Assembly (NCBI RefSeq): GCF_900100845.1
Contig: NZ_FNFP01000009.1
Location: forward strand, 1 to 64,000
Source of the DNA: Natronincola ferrireducens
GTDB taxonomy: Bacteria > Bacillota > Clostridia > Peptostreptococcales > Natronincolaceae
Length of the DNA: 64,000 nt
Reading direction: 5' to 3'
Shown here: positions 24,327-33,785 of the stretch, in pieces
How the letters are laid out: each line of letters opens with the position of its first letter
Position numbering within the stretch: position 1 is the first letter of the stretch
Made by a program: the position numbers and the translations under genes
Notes under the pieces: model-generated
The model's database searches: none
Seen by the model: the letters and a program-made list of their open reading frames with translations, nothing else
Told to the model about the DNA's origin: nothing

Positions 24327-26129
24327 TTAATCATATGCTAATTCCCTCTTGACTAAAGGTATAGAAATTGTTACCCTTGTTCCCCTACTTTCTTCACCAC
24401 TGAAAATTTCAATTTCTCCGTCATGGGCCTCAATAATCTGTTTTGCAATAGATAGTCCTAGGCCGGTCCCCCCCATTTCCCGGGATCTTGCCTTATCCAC
24501 ACGATAGAATCTTTCGAATATTCTAGGTAAATGTTGGCTTGGTATACCGATTCCATTGTCCTGAATGATAACTTCTGCATGATTGTTTTCCTGATGTACC
24601 TTTATTTTTATCTTTCCTGATTCCCCAGTATACTTAATGGCATTACTGAGGATATTTAAAACAACCTGCTCCATTCTATCCTTATCTACTAGAACAAAAA
24701 TAGCTTCTTCCGCACCTATGTATTCTAATTGTTGCTTTTTATTTTTTGCTGAAACCTCTAACTTTAATATGGAATTTTTTACAATTTCATTGATATCAAT
24801 TTCAGCTTTATTCCATTTTGATTTTTTATAATCTAATTTTGATAACTGCAGTAACTCCTGTACTAGTCTTGTCATTCTATCAGTTTCACTATTGATTACA
24901 TTTAACCAATCAGTGGCTAACCCTTTGTCCTCCAGGACTCCATCCAATAGACTTTCCGTGTAGCTTTTTATGGTAGTTAGGGGTGTCCTTAACTCATGGG
25001 AAACATTTGCTACAAACTCTTTTCTCATATTTTCTAGTTTTTCATATTCTGTAACATCCTGAAGCAGTACAACAATCCCTTCTAAATCACCATTTTCCCT
25101 AAGAATAGGGGCATACTTGGCCCTTAGCTTTACATTCCCTTCTACATCAATAATTTCATTACCATACCATTTTTTCTTTTCCTCAAAAAAGCCTAGGGTT
25201 AATTTTTTATTTAATGAGGAAAAAACATCATCGAAGGTTTTATTTGTTAACGTTTCACCCTGTAATTTTAGCATTCTTAAGGCTATAGGATTAGCATGAA
25301 TAATTTTCCCTTCTGCGGTGGTGGCAATCAATCCATCTGCCATGTTGTTGATGATCGTATCCATTTTCTTTTTTTCATTAGAAATCTCTTGTAATACCGT
25401 CCTTAGTCTAGCCGTGAGATAATTAAACATACTGGCTAATTGACCAATTTCATCATCGGATTTTACTTCAACCACTTGATCAAAATCTCCTCTAGCCATC
25501 TTTTCTGCCTTAATAGTAACATCATTAATAGGACCTGTGATGCTTTTAGCAACAAAATAGCCCAGGACAAAAGTAATAAATAGGGCTAGCATCGTTGCCC
25601 TAGTAAGAATAGATTTTGATTGATCTAAGGTTCGGTAGATGTCCTCTAAATTTTGTCTTAAGTAAACAGCCCCTGTAATACGACTATGCTCATCGTAAAG
25701 GGGAAAAATCATATTTTTTGAACTCCTCTGATTCTCTTGGCTGGAGACAATATCCTTTTCCTTTATTTCTCCATGAAAACCCGATAAAATTAAGTCGGAA
25801 TCTAAAATATACATAGCATTTTGATTCCAATAGGATAGATTGGTGCTAGAAATAATGGTGAAATCATTATTTTTCTCTATTACATAGATCTCCATCCCCA
25901 TTTTTTCATAGGGACTAATATTTTTTTGTATTTCCTCTTTATTGTTCTGCCAATCAATCTCCTCTAGGGTTGTCATAACACTACCGGCTATTTGAGTAAG
26001 GTTTCCCCTCACCACGTCCAAATGATATTGTTCAAATTGTTGAATAATAAAAACTCCTATAATTACCATCGCCATAAATACTAGCAAAAAATAAATAGTA
26101 ATAAACTTAAATCTTATACCCTTAAACAT
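24327..26129 (-). CDS. walK: Cell-wall two-component sensor histidine kinase WalK
   Basis: This 600-aa protein has the VicK/WalK architecture. It has TM1 (about 8-30), an extracellular sensor (31-175), TM2 (176-195), HAMP (about 196-248), PAS (about 253-360), a HisKA domain with H378 in FVANVSHELRTPL, and an HATPase domain with N, G1 and G2 boxes (ILSNAIKYT, DNGIGI, GTGLGLSI). It phosphorylates WalR to control peptidoglycan hydrolase genes. It starts 1 bp after walR ends. Extra lipoprotein, walH and walI genes follow. Confidence 0.95.
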   Translation of the reverse strand: MFKGIRFKFITIYFLLVFMAMVIIGVFIIQQFEQYHLDVVRGNLTQIAGSVMTTLEEIDWQNNKEEIQKNISPYEKMGMEIYVIEKNNDFTIISSTNLSYWNQNAMYILDSDLILSGFHGEIKEKDIVSSQENQRSSKNMIFPLYDEHSRITGAVYLRQNLEDIYRTLDQSKSILTRATMLALFITFVLGYFVAKSITGPINDVTIKAEKMARGDFDQVVEVKSDDEIGQLASMFNYLTARLRTVLQEISNEKKKMDTIINNMADGLIATTAEGKIIHANPIALRMLKLQGETLTNKTFDDVFSSLNKKLTLGFFEEKKKWYGNEIIDVEGNVKLRAKYAPILRENGDLEGIVVLLQDVTEYEKLENMRKEFVANVSHELRTPLTTIKSYTESLLDGVLEDKGLATDWLNVINSETDRMTRLVQELLQLSKLDYKKSKWNKAEIDINEIVKNSILKLEVSAKNKKQQLEYIGAEEAIFVLVDKDRMEQVVLNILSNAIKYTGESGKIKIKVHQENNHAEVIIQDNGIGIPSQHLPRIFERFYRVDKARSREMGGTGLGLSIAKQIIEAHDGEIEIFSGEESRGTRVTISIPLVKRELAYD

Positions 26130-26130
26130 A

Positions 26131-26820
26131 CTAAGCCCTCCTGAAGTAATAACCTACTCCTCTTTTTGTGAGTATATACTTAGGACTACTGGCATCTTCC
26201 TCTACCTTCTCCCTCAGTCTTCTTATTGTAACATCTACTGTCCTTATGTCTCCATAGTATTCATATCCCCAAACTTCCTTAAGTAACTGTTCCCTTGAAA
26301 ACACCTGTTCAGTTTGAACAGCTAAAAATTTTAATAGCTCAAATTCCCTAGAGGTTAATTCAATGACAGTGTTTTCTTTTTTCACTTCGTACTTATTAAA
26401 GTCAATAACCAATCCTCCCGAGGTAATAATAGATGCTTTTTTATCTCCAACCGGTGTATTCATACGTCTTAAATTAGCCTTTACTCGAGCTAAAAGCTCC
26501 CTCATACCAAAAGGCTTTGTTATGTAATCATCGGCTCCCATTTCCAAGCCCAGTACCTTGTCTACTTCCTCTTCCTTTGCCGTCAACATTAAAATAGGTA
26601 TTGTAGAGGCTTCTCTAATCTTTCTACATACCTGAAATCCATCTAATTTAGGTAGCATAACATCCAGCAGGATTAAGTCAGGATTACCTTGAGAAACCTT
26701 ACTCAGTGCTTCTTCTCCGTCATAAGCCAGCTCTACTTTGTATCCTTCCTTTTCTAAGTTAAACTTCAATATATCTGAGATTGGCTTTTCATCTTCTACA
26801 ATTAATATCCTTGTCTCCAT
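26131..26820 (-). CDS. walR: Response regulator WalR
   Basis: OmpR/PhoB-type regulator of 229 aa from the ATG at 26820, with GAGGTGAT upstream; an in-frame TTG two codons earlier is the alternative. The receiver domain has the DE pair in VEDEKP, the phospho-Asp in LILLDVMLPK (D53) and the conserved Lys in YITKPFGMREL. The winged helix has VWGYEYYGDIRTVDVTIRRLREK, trimmed here to its family signature. WalR is essential in Bacillus and controls cell-wall hydrolases. It is the first gene of the wal operon. Confidence 0.96.
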   Translation of the reverse strand: METRILIVEDEKPISDILKFNLEKEGYKVELAYDGEEALSKVSQGNPDLILLDVMLPKLDGFQVCRKIREASTIPILMLTAKEEEVDKVLGLEMGADDYITKPFGMRELLARVKANLRRMNTPVGDKKASIITSGGLVIDFNKYEVKKENTVIELTSREFELLKFLAVQTEQVFSREQLLKEVWGYEYYGDIRTVDVTIRRLREKVEEDASSPKYILTKRGVGYYFRRA

Positions 26821-26940
26821 CTCCAATCACCTCATTAAGTATTTATATATTAAATTATTCTACTTTTTTCATAATTTTCCTGCTAGATCTATTTAATGTT
26901 AATTTTTGCCTTTTGTGTTGTTGTTTAAGCAAAAAATAAA

Positions 26941-26965
26941 TAACGGAGAAATAAATTCTCCGTTA
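26941..26965 (-). terminator. Intrinsic terminator of the MA-like peptidase gene
   Basis: Arms TAACGGAGAA (26941-26950) and TTCTCCGTTA (26956-26965) are perfect over 10 bp with a 5-nt loop. On the minus strand TTTATTTTTT follows. Confidence 0.85.
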
Positions 26966-26979
26966 CTGGTTTAAACTAT

Positions 26980-27777
26980 TTAAAATAAATGAATAAATTC
27001 CTTTATATCCTTACCCTCTCCCAAATCCCTAAGGATATTCAATAGAGCTTCAATACCATGAATATCCACAAAATCCCTTATAATTCTAAAGGATTGGGTA
27101 TAGGCTAAATAATCGTCTAATTGGTGAAATTCTTTTGTCAATATGTCTAAAGTGTATTCCTCATCTTCAAAAACTGCGTCCTTACCCCACTCATACTCAT
27201 CAACCATATACTCAAAATAAAGACTAATTCCTTCTGTAAACCACAAAGGAAAGTTTCCTTTTGCTACATGATCTGTAAATAAATGAACCAATTCATGAAG
27301 AAATGGTCCTTGGGAATAAAAAATTCTATCTATTTCTTCTAAATCCTTTACCCAATGAACTGGATTTAAAAGATGGATACTATCTCCGTAATAAACCCCC
27401 ATTGGCACAGGCCCCTGTCTTAGCATGGTATTTCTCATCAGAGCCCTAGGGTCATCATATAGAACTACCAATATCTTTTCTTCAGTTTTGTACTGAAAAA
27501 CCTCCTCAACAGTCCTATATTTATCCTCTGCTGTTTTAGCCACTAAGTCCACGATTTCTTGGTCAATCCCATCATCATAACAAATAATAAAATGCTCCGT
27601 TGTAATAAAGTCGTAGTTCCCGACTCTATAGGAAACAATGGTGTTTTCCATCCCCCTAAGCATAGGACGAAGGGTAGCTATCGTGCTAGAGGGATACATT
27701 CTATAAGCTGCAAATCCTATAATGGATAAAAAGCTTACCACCATAAAAACCTTCAGTAGAATTTCTTTTGTTTTCAT
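26980..27777 (-). CDS. Membrane-anchored peptidase MA family-like metalloprotease
   Basis: This 265-aa protein has one N-terminal membrane segment (about 7-27) and an extracellular zincin domain. H161, E162 and H165 are in FLHELVHLFTDH, and a downstream Glu (E182) is in WFTEGIS; together these form the gluzincin HExxH...E site. It resembles the peptidase MA-like family found in many clostridia near walR. It is monocistronic, with its own terminator. The substrate is unknown; a cell-surface role is inferred from the anchor and the wal neighbourhood. Confidence 0.82.
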   Translation of the reverse strand: MKTKEILLKVFMVVSFLSIIGFAAYRMYPSSTIATLRPMLRGMENTIVSYRVGNYDFITTEHFIICYDDGIDQEIVDLVAKTAEDKYRTVEEVFQYKTEEKILVVLYDDPRALMRNTMLRQGPVPMGVYYGDSIHLLNPVHWVKDLEEIDRIFYSQGPFLHELVHLFTDHVAKGNFPLWFTEGISLYFEYMVDEYEWGKDAVFEDEEYTLDILTKEFHQLDDYLAYTQSFRIIRDFVDIHGIEALLNILRDLGEGKDIKEFIHLF

Positions 27778-28026
27778 GCTTTTGTCCCCCTTACTATTTT
27801 GAAAATATAAAGGGGTAAGGTAAATCCATTATACCATAAAACCCTGCTATCTACTAGAATTCCCCCTGTTGAAATTAATGGGATTTCTCCCACTAGATAA
27901 TCACCTTTTTTTAAAAGTCGCATAATCTATTATATAAGAATGATAAATTAATTGACTAAGTATTGTAGTTAGCTGTTTATAGTTAACCAGTACTTCTGTG
28001 AATTTAAAGTTAAAGGGGGACATAAT

Positions 28027-29325
28027 GTGTTTGGTTATTCAAGTGTTGTGGAAGATCTTGTTATTGAAAAGTTGTTGAGTTCTAACGGAGAACACATCCC
28101 TGTTATTATAACTGGTGATGGGTGTCAATGTGATGATTTAGAAAAATGTGTCCAGGATTTAGGAGGTGTTGTTAAACATAAGCTACCCCTTATTAATGCT
28201 GTTGCCGCTTATATTCCACCTGTTGGAGTTAGAAGTGTGGCTAGAGAAAGGGCTGTTAGTAAGGTGCTTTTTGACGACATGGTCTTTAAGTTAATGGATA
28301 TCGCCTCTGTTACAGTGGCAGCAGATTATGCCAATGAGCATGGTCTAACAGGAAAAGGAGTTACAGTAGCAGTAGTGGATTCAGGGGTATATCCCCATAG
28401 TGATTTAACTACACCCACCAACCGTATTATAGGGTTTGTAGATTTTGTTAACAAAAAAAACACTCCCTATGATGACGATGGTCATGGCACCCATGTGGCA
28501 GGGATTGTAGCCGGTAATGGCTTTGCATCAACTGGTAAGTATATGGGTATTGCTCCTGATGCCAATATTGTTGGGGTAAAGGTATTAAACAAGGATGGTG
28601 GAGGTAGTATTTCTGATGTTATAGCAGGGGTTCAATGGGTTGTGGATAATAAAAACCGTTACAATATCAAAGTTATGACCATGTCCTTAGGTACTAAAGC
28701 AAAATCTTCTTATAGAGAGGATCCCTTATGTAAAGCTGTTGATAGTGCTGCTGCCCAAGGTATAACTGTTGTGGTGGCTGCTGGTAATAGTGGTCCTGAC
28801 ACCTCTACCATCAATTCTCCCGCCATTAGCCCAAATATTATAGCAGTAGGAGCTTGTAACGACCGTACTGCATCTAATCCAAAAAACTGTAAAATTGCTG
28901 ATTTTTCTAGTAGAGGTCCTACTCCTGATGGCATCCATAAGCCAGATATCCTAGCACCAGGAGTAGACATTAACTCTCTGAGTAATAAGGATAATGGTTA
29001 CCGTAGTCTATCAGGCACCTCTATGGCTACCCCTATAGTAGCAGGTTGTGCTGCTTTATTATATGAAAACAACCCAAGACTTACACCACAGGAAACTAAA
29101 AATTTAATGATAAAAAACTCAGTTGGTCTAGGCTATGGTCCAGATGTTGAGGGATCAGGATTGATTGATATTAAAAGAATGATAGATACTACAAATCCAA
29201 CGCCTCAACCTCGACCACCTCAACAAAATCCAGAAAATAAAAACCAAGGTTCAAAGAACTTCTTCTCTATATTTGATGGTTGGCTTTGGGTAATGGTGAT
29301 TGTTCTTTTAATACTAATTATATAA
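28027..29325 (+). CDS. Subtilisin-like S8 peptidase with C-terminal membrane anchor
   Basis: This 432-aa protease has an I9-like pro-segment (about 22-85) and an S8 domain with D118 (VVDSGVYPH), H153 (DGHGTHVAG), N254 (AAGNSG) and S332 (SGTSMATP). A Pro/Gln/Asn linker (390-410) and one hydrophobic segment at the very C-terminus (about 416-432) follow. There is no N-terminal signal peptide, so it is either an intracellular, tail-anchored enzyme or exported by another route. The start is a GTG with AAAGGGGG upstream; the ATG two bases earlier is out of frame. It stands alone and converges on the M23 gene. Confidence 0.9.
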   Translation: MFGYSSVVEDLVIEKLLSSNGEHIPVIITGDGCQCDDLEKCVQDLGGVVKHKLPLINAVAAYIPPVGVRSVARERAVSKVLFDDMVFKLMDIASVTVAADYANEHGLTGKGVTVAVVDSGVYPHSDLTTPTNRIIGFVDFVNKKNTPYDDDGHGTHVAGIVAGNGFASTGKYMGIAPDANIVGVKVLNKDGGGSISDVIAGVQWVVDNKNRYNIKVMTMSLGTKAKSSYREDPLCKAVDSAAAQGITVVVAAGNSGPDTSTINSPAISPNIIAVGACNDRTASNPKNCKIADFSSRGPTPDGIHKPDILAPGVDINSLSNKDNGYRSLSGTSMATPIVAGCAALLYENNPRLTPQETKNLMIKNSVGLGYGPDVEGSGLIDIKRMIDTTNPTPQPRPPQQNPENKNQGSKNFFSIFDGWLWVMVIVLLILII

Positions 29326-29374
29326 AAGTAGAGTGGATCTTGGTTTCCTGGCAGTTCCTTATACGAAATAAAAA

Positions 29375-29396
29375 AAGCCACCTTTTTAGGTGGCTT
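29375..29396. terminator. Bidirectional terminator between S8 and M23 peptidase genes
   Basis: AAGCCACCT (29375-29383) and AGGTGGCTT (29388-29396) are perfect over 9 bp. The T-run (seven Ts) is on the minus strand, so it mainly serves the M23 gene, whose stop codon overlaps the stem. Confidence 0.85.
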
Positions 29397-30804
29397 AATA
29401 ACTTACAAATTGTAATGGGTTAATAGGTGACCCATTTCTTCTTACTTCAAAGTGAAGATGGGGTCCTGTACTTCTCCCGGTATTTCCTACCTTTGCTATT
29501 TCTTGTCCCTTAAATACCCTGTCTCCTGTCTTAACTAAAAGCTTACTACAGTGGGCATAGTAGGTTTGATAACCATTTTCATGATTTATAATCACTAGAT
29601 TGCCATAGCTGCCTCTGCTGCCAGCAAAGGAAACCCTTCCTGCATCAGCAGCTGTAATAGAGGTTCCCATAGGAGCTGCAATGTCAATTCCCTCATGTCG
29701 TCTTCCCCACCTCATTCCAAAGCCCGAGGTAATCCTACCTCTAGTAGGTCTAGCGAAGGTTCCTGTAGCTACTGTAGCTGGTCTAGTCTTTGTTCCCTCA
29801 GCAATTACTCTTGTGGTTGGTTCTGATAAGACCTTCTCCTGTAAAATTTCTCTATCGGCTAAAACTCCATTTTCTTTAATAAGGTAACCTTTTATTTCTC
29901 TTTTACCCTCTACCCCTTGGACAGTAATTCTTTTGTCTCCCTTATAGAGGGAGTCGGTTTTTACTGTTTCTGTATCAAAAGGAATGGCTTCTACTAATTC
30001 CACATATTCCTTTGTGGTTACAGTGATATAGGGCTTTGGTACAACTAGGCTAAGCCTTTGACCAATCTGCAATCGCTCTACGTTTATACCAGGATTTGCC
30101 GCAGCAATATCCTCCACCCTTAAGTCATAATTCCGTGCTATAACCCAAGCACTTTCTCCAGAAGCTACTTCATGGATTTTTTCTTCATCTGTACCCTTTG
30201 TAAGTAATTGAATTACTTCTTCTCTATCCTTAATATCTTGGATATCAGAAGCAACTTCTTCCAATGTTATGTTTTCCCTAAAGTCAACACTCTCATAATC
30301 TTTTTCTTCATCGGTAAAAGGATTTTTTATTTCTTCTAATAAGCTGTTGGCTATTGCTTCATCCCTTACTACAGCCACCTCTTCCCCATCTACAAAGATG
30401 GCAACGGCTTTTACCTTCATATCCAACTGCATTTTTATATTTTCAATAATCATTTTAGATGATGTTATAGCTTCTTTTTTTGCTTTTGTCTCCACTATAT
30501 TTATATTTTCAGGAACAACAAATTCGTGTCCATACAATGCTTTAACTTCTTCTTTTACTTCTTCAATGGCTTTAGTAAAGTCCTCTTCACTTCTTACAAC
30601 CGCTAGAACTTTGTCCTCCAGCTGCACCTCATAGGCCCGTAGTGATTTGTTAATGCTGACGTTCAATATCAGTGTGAAAATAATAACTAATAGTCCTATT
30701 GCTGTATAGGTAGCAACCCTGTTGTGTTTTTTCTGTCTAACTAGGAGCTTTATTTGACTTACAGCTTCCCTGTAAACCTTTAGTGCTCTTTCGTATCCTT
30801 CCAT
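29395..30804 (-). CDS. M23 endopeptidase with LysM and G5 domains
   Basis: This 469-aa cell-wall protein has a cytoplasmic tail, one membrane segment (about 32-50), a coiled stalk, a LysM peptidoglycan-binding domain (about 209-256), a G5 domain (about 260-335) and a C-terminal LytM/M23 domain (about 345-465). Zinc ligands are H370 and D374 in RHEGIDIAAP and H451 in PHLHFEV, with a catalytic H449. M23 enzymes cut peptide cross-links of peptidoglycan. A gene in this position near walRK is a plausible WalR target, but no operator is evident. Confidence 0.93.
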   Translation of the reverse strand: MEGYERALKVYREAVSQIKLLVRQKKHNRVATYTAIGLLVIIFTLILNVSINKSLRAYEVQLEDKVLAVVRSEEDFTKAIEEVKEEVKALYGHEFVVPENINIVETKAKKEAITSSKMIIENIKMQLDMKVKAVAIFVDGEEVAVVRDEAIANSLLEEIKNPFTDEEKDYESVDFRENITLEEVASDIQDIKDREEVIQLLTKGTDEEKIHEVASGESAWVIARNYDLRVEDIAAANPGINVERLQIGQRLSLVVPKPYITVTTKEYVELVEAIPFDTETVKTDSLYKGDKRITVQGVEGKREIKGYLIKENGVLADREILQEKVLSEPTTRVIAEGTKTRPATVATGTFARPTRGRITSGFGMRWGRRHEGIDIAAPMGTSITAADAGRVSFAGSRGSYGNLVIINHENGYQTYYAHCSKLLVKTGDRVFKGQEIAKVGNTGRSTGPHLHFEVRRNGSPINPLQFVSY

Positions 30805-31003
30805 CTCGAGTTCTCCTCTCGTTGGGTATGTACTCTATTCTTTAGAGTATCTCTATTGTTTATTTAAAGTTTATTTATATTGTTGTAATAGTTTTGTAAC
30901 ATATTCTTTACTATTATATAATATTTTTTCCTCACTATACAACCCCAAACTTATGTTTTTCTAAGTTTTTCTATATTATTGTATCCTTTTTTAAAAAATA
31001 TTA

Positions 31004-32503
31004 TTAATTTCTTGCGTTCAACCACTGATTAAATAGATGTTTTAAATCTTTTTCTGTGTTTTTCTCACAAATTTTATAAAAATCCTCTGTTGTGGCATTT
31101 TTAAATTTGAATACTTCAAAATACTCCCTTAAGCTTTTTATAAAAGCCTCCTCCCCCATATAGGCTCTTAATTCTTCAATAAACATGGCCCCCTTGCTAT
31201 ACACTATACTACTATACTGCCAAGAGCTATCAAACTCCCTTAGACTTCTTAATATTCCCTCTCCCCTATCCGGTTCAAAATCAATATAGTTTTCATATTG
31301 TGCCTTTATCATTTTCTCAAATATTTGCTCCTTAATATGGGGTCCATATTTTTTTTCAAAATACATTAGGGTGCTATATTCTGTTAAGGCTTCGTCTAGC
31401 CAAGGTTCCTTTATTTCATTATTTCCTACAATTCCATACCACCACTGATGAGCAATCTCATGGGCTACTACATACTCTAGAGGAAAATCCTCTTCAATTT
31501 CATAGAGATCCTGACTTATCATAACCACATTGGGATATTCCATTCCTCCTATAAAAAAATCACAGGCTACAACCGATAGTTGTTGATAGGGATATGCTCC
31601 AAAAAGACTGTTAAAAACCTTTACAGCGTCTATACCATATTGTAATGCCTCTTCTCCCCTTAGTCCATCAATGGAATAGGAAAAAACTTTTGTGTTTCCC
31701 ACTGACGCCTCTTGGATCTTAAAATTTTTGCTTAATATCATAACAAAGTTTCTTACAAGCTCTGCTTCTATTTCATAGATATTTTTCCCTTTTTTTTCAT
31801 GAACCTTTACTATATTACCTGTGGTAGCCATTTTATACTGTTGTGGCAGAATTACAGTAACATCATACTTTCCCACCTCACTATAAAAGGGATCTCCTAT
31901 TGCATAGTAGGGTTCCAAGTTCCATCCCTTTTCATCATAGACCGCCATGATGGGAAACCAGTTGGTAATGTTTATAGTATTATCACCATATCCCATTCTT
32001 CCTACAGTATTTGGCAGCTTTACTTGAAAGTCCATAGACAACTGGAGAGTCTCTCCAGGCCCTAAGGGCTTAGGGGGTGTTACCCTTAAGATCGTATCCG
32101 CCTTACCCATAATTTTGTACTCTACAGACCGCCTCCCCTCCTTTATATCTTCTATTTCTATATATCCAGGATCAAAGCCATTAGGGTACGCTCTCTCCAT
32201 TTCTTTTTTTTCAAAGGGCGCTTCTTCTTTTCTTCTAAAGGCATTAGGATATAGATGAAGATAAATATTGTTTAAATCCTTTGCTTCTTGATTAGTATAA
32301 ACAATTTTTTGACTTGCCTTTATGGTCATGTTTTCTTCTAGAAATTCTACAGTGATGTTATACTGGGTTAGATAGTCGATTCCATCATAAGGCTTGAGAA
32401 CCTTTTCCGCTTCCCTAAAATCCCACGCATAGTGAAGGGATATAGTAATAAATAGGACGCTAAAAACAATCAACAGCAGCTTAAACTTTTTTTGACTTTT
32501 CAC
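31004..32503 (-). CDS. M1 family metallopeptidase, membrane anchored
   Basis: This 499-aa aminopeptidase-like protein has an N-terminal signal anchor (about 7-25) and a beta-rich domain. A gluzincin domain follows with GGMEYP (319-324, in place of the usual GAMEN), HEIAHQWW (H348, E349, H352) and E371 in WLDEALTEY. M1 enzymes remove N-terminal residues; this one would act outside the membrane. It is monocistronic and divergent from the DnaD-like gene. Confidence 0.9.
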   Translation of the reverse strand: MKSQKKFKLLLIVFSVLFITISLHYAWDFREAEKVLKPYDGIDYLTQYNITVEFLEENMTIKASQKIVYTNQEAKDLNNIYLHLYPNAFRRKEEAPFEKKEMERAYPNGFDPGYIEIEDIKEGRRSVEYKIMGKADTILRVTPPKPLGPGETLQLSMDFQVKLPNTVGRMGYGDNTINITNWFPIMAVYDEKGWNLEPYYAIGDPFYSEVGKYDVTVILPQQYKMATTGNIVKVHEKKGKNIYEIEAELVRNFVMILSKNFKIQEASVGNTKVFSYSIDGLRGEEALQYGIDAVKVFNSLFGAYPYQQLSVVACDFFIGGMEYPNVVMISQDLYEIEEDFPLEYVVAHEIAHQWWYGIVGNNEIKEPWLDEALTEYSTLMYFEKKYGPHIKEQIFEKMIKAQYENYIDFEPDRGEGILRSLREFDSSWQYSSIVYSKGAMFIEELRAYMGEEAFIKSLREYFEVFKFKNATTEDFYKICEKNTEKDLKHLFNQWLNARN

Positions 32504-32696
32504 TTTTTCACCTCCATCTTCCTATGGCTATTAAAATTTTATTTAATATTCTGGATTTTATTACAAAATTTCATCAATAAAGGCAATAATTGTAAATAGT
32601 AAAATTCCATTAATAGCTTATTGTAGAATTGATACTATCCCCTTCAATAAATATGATATAATATTTTTATGAACAAAAAGATTTGGAGTGATCATT

Positions 32697-33770
32697 ATGG
32701 GTTTTATAAAAACCACAACATCTATGGATTTAGGGGATACCCCCATCGAGAATATATTTATTGATGTATATATGCCTATAGCTAACGGAACCTTTGTAAA
32801 GGTTTACTTATTAGGCTATAAATATGCCTGCGATACAGAAATTAATAAATCACCAAATAATATTACCCTTGCTAAAAACTTAAATATCCCGCTGTCAGAT
32901 GTATTGGAGGCATGGGACTTTTGGGAAAGCAAGAAAATCATTAAAAAAGTTTCTCAATGTGAGGAAAATAACTGGGATTATACCGTGGAGTTTGTTAGCC
33001 TAAAACAGCTTTATATAGATAATAATTACAAGTCTATTCAGCATTTGAATCAAGAGGATACAGAATCCAGCTCCTACAGCTGCTCCACAAAGGAGCTCAT
33101 TGATGCCAATAAGGTGCCAGAAATCAAACAAATGTTTATAGAAATTAATAAAATTATTGCCCGCTCCCTTACTCCCAATGAAAAAATGCAAATCTTAGAA
33201 TGGTTTCATAATTATAATATAGACCCTCCTTTAGTTATAAAGGCCTACAGCTATTGCCGCCATAAGAAAAACGTGAAAAACGTGAAATATGTAGCTGGTG
33301 TTATTAGAAATTGGTACGACTTAAATATAACTACTGTTGAGGATTTAGATACACACTTTTCTAAGCAGGGGGAAAGATATGGTGTCTATGACCGTATTTT
33401 TAAAGCAATGGGTTTTGCCTATAGGGAGCCCTCCGAAATAGAGATGAAAATTATGGATAAATGGCTGGATACCTATCAGTTTAGTATAGATATTATATTA
33501 AAGGCCTGTGAAAACTCCAGCAAAACCTCTAACCCAAACCTTAACTATATAGATAGTATATTGGGGGATTGGTATAAAAAAGGAGTTAAGAGGGTAGAGG
33601 ATATTGAAGTAATGGATAACAGAAAAAAGGATGCTTCTCCTGACCCAATATCTAAGCCACAAAAACAATCCAAAATTAAAACCAAGTTTCATTTATCAGA
33701 AAGCAGAGTGTCAAAGTATGATCCTAAGGAGTTAGAGGATCTATTATTGAACCGTAATAAAAACAAGTAG
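32697..33770 (+). CDS. DnaD domain protein (primosome component)
   Basis: From the ATG at 32697, which follows GGAGTGATC, this protein has 357 aa. It has an N-terminal winged-helix-like part (about 30-85) and two C-terminal DnaD/DnaB2-like repeats (about 145-215 and 230-300), seen as paired WFHNYNID/IRNWYDL and WLDTYQFS/LGDWYKK motifs. DnaD-type proteins remodel origin DNA and help load DnaB. The gene is 15 bp upstream of the DnaC-like loader gene, so the two probably form a loading module for the DnaB helicase encoded nearby. Confidence 0.9.
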   Translation: MGFIKTTTSMDLGDTPIENIFIDVYMPIANGTFVKVYLLGYKYACDTEINKSPNNITLAKNLNIPLSDVLEAWDFWESKKIIKKVSQCEENNWDYTVEFVSLKQLYIDNNYKSIQHLNQEDTESSSYSCSTKELIDANKVPEIKQMFIEINKIIARSLTPNEKMQILEWFHNYNIDPPLVIKAYSYCRHKKNVKNVKYVAGVIRNWYDLNITTVEDLDTHFSKQGERYGVYDRIFKAMGFAYREPSEIEMKIMDKWLDTYQFSIDIILKACENSSKTSNPNLNYIDSILGDWYKKGVKRVEDIEVMDNRKKDASPDPISKPQKQSKIKTKFHLSESRVSKYDPKELEDLLLNRNKNK

Positions 33771-33785
33771 TAGGAGTGAGTCTCT

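Noticed and set aside
24475-24488. Noc-binding-site-like ATTTCCCGGGATCT in walK
   Set aside because: It matches only 12 of 14 positions of the palindromic consensus and stands alone inside a conserved coding region; chance is likely.
28710-28970. Minus-strand frames inside the S8 peptidase gene
   Set aside because: They are antisense shadows of a strongly conserved catalytic domain with no ribosome site.
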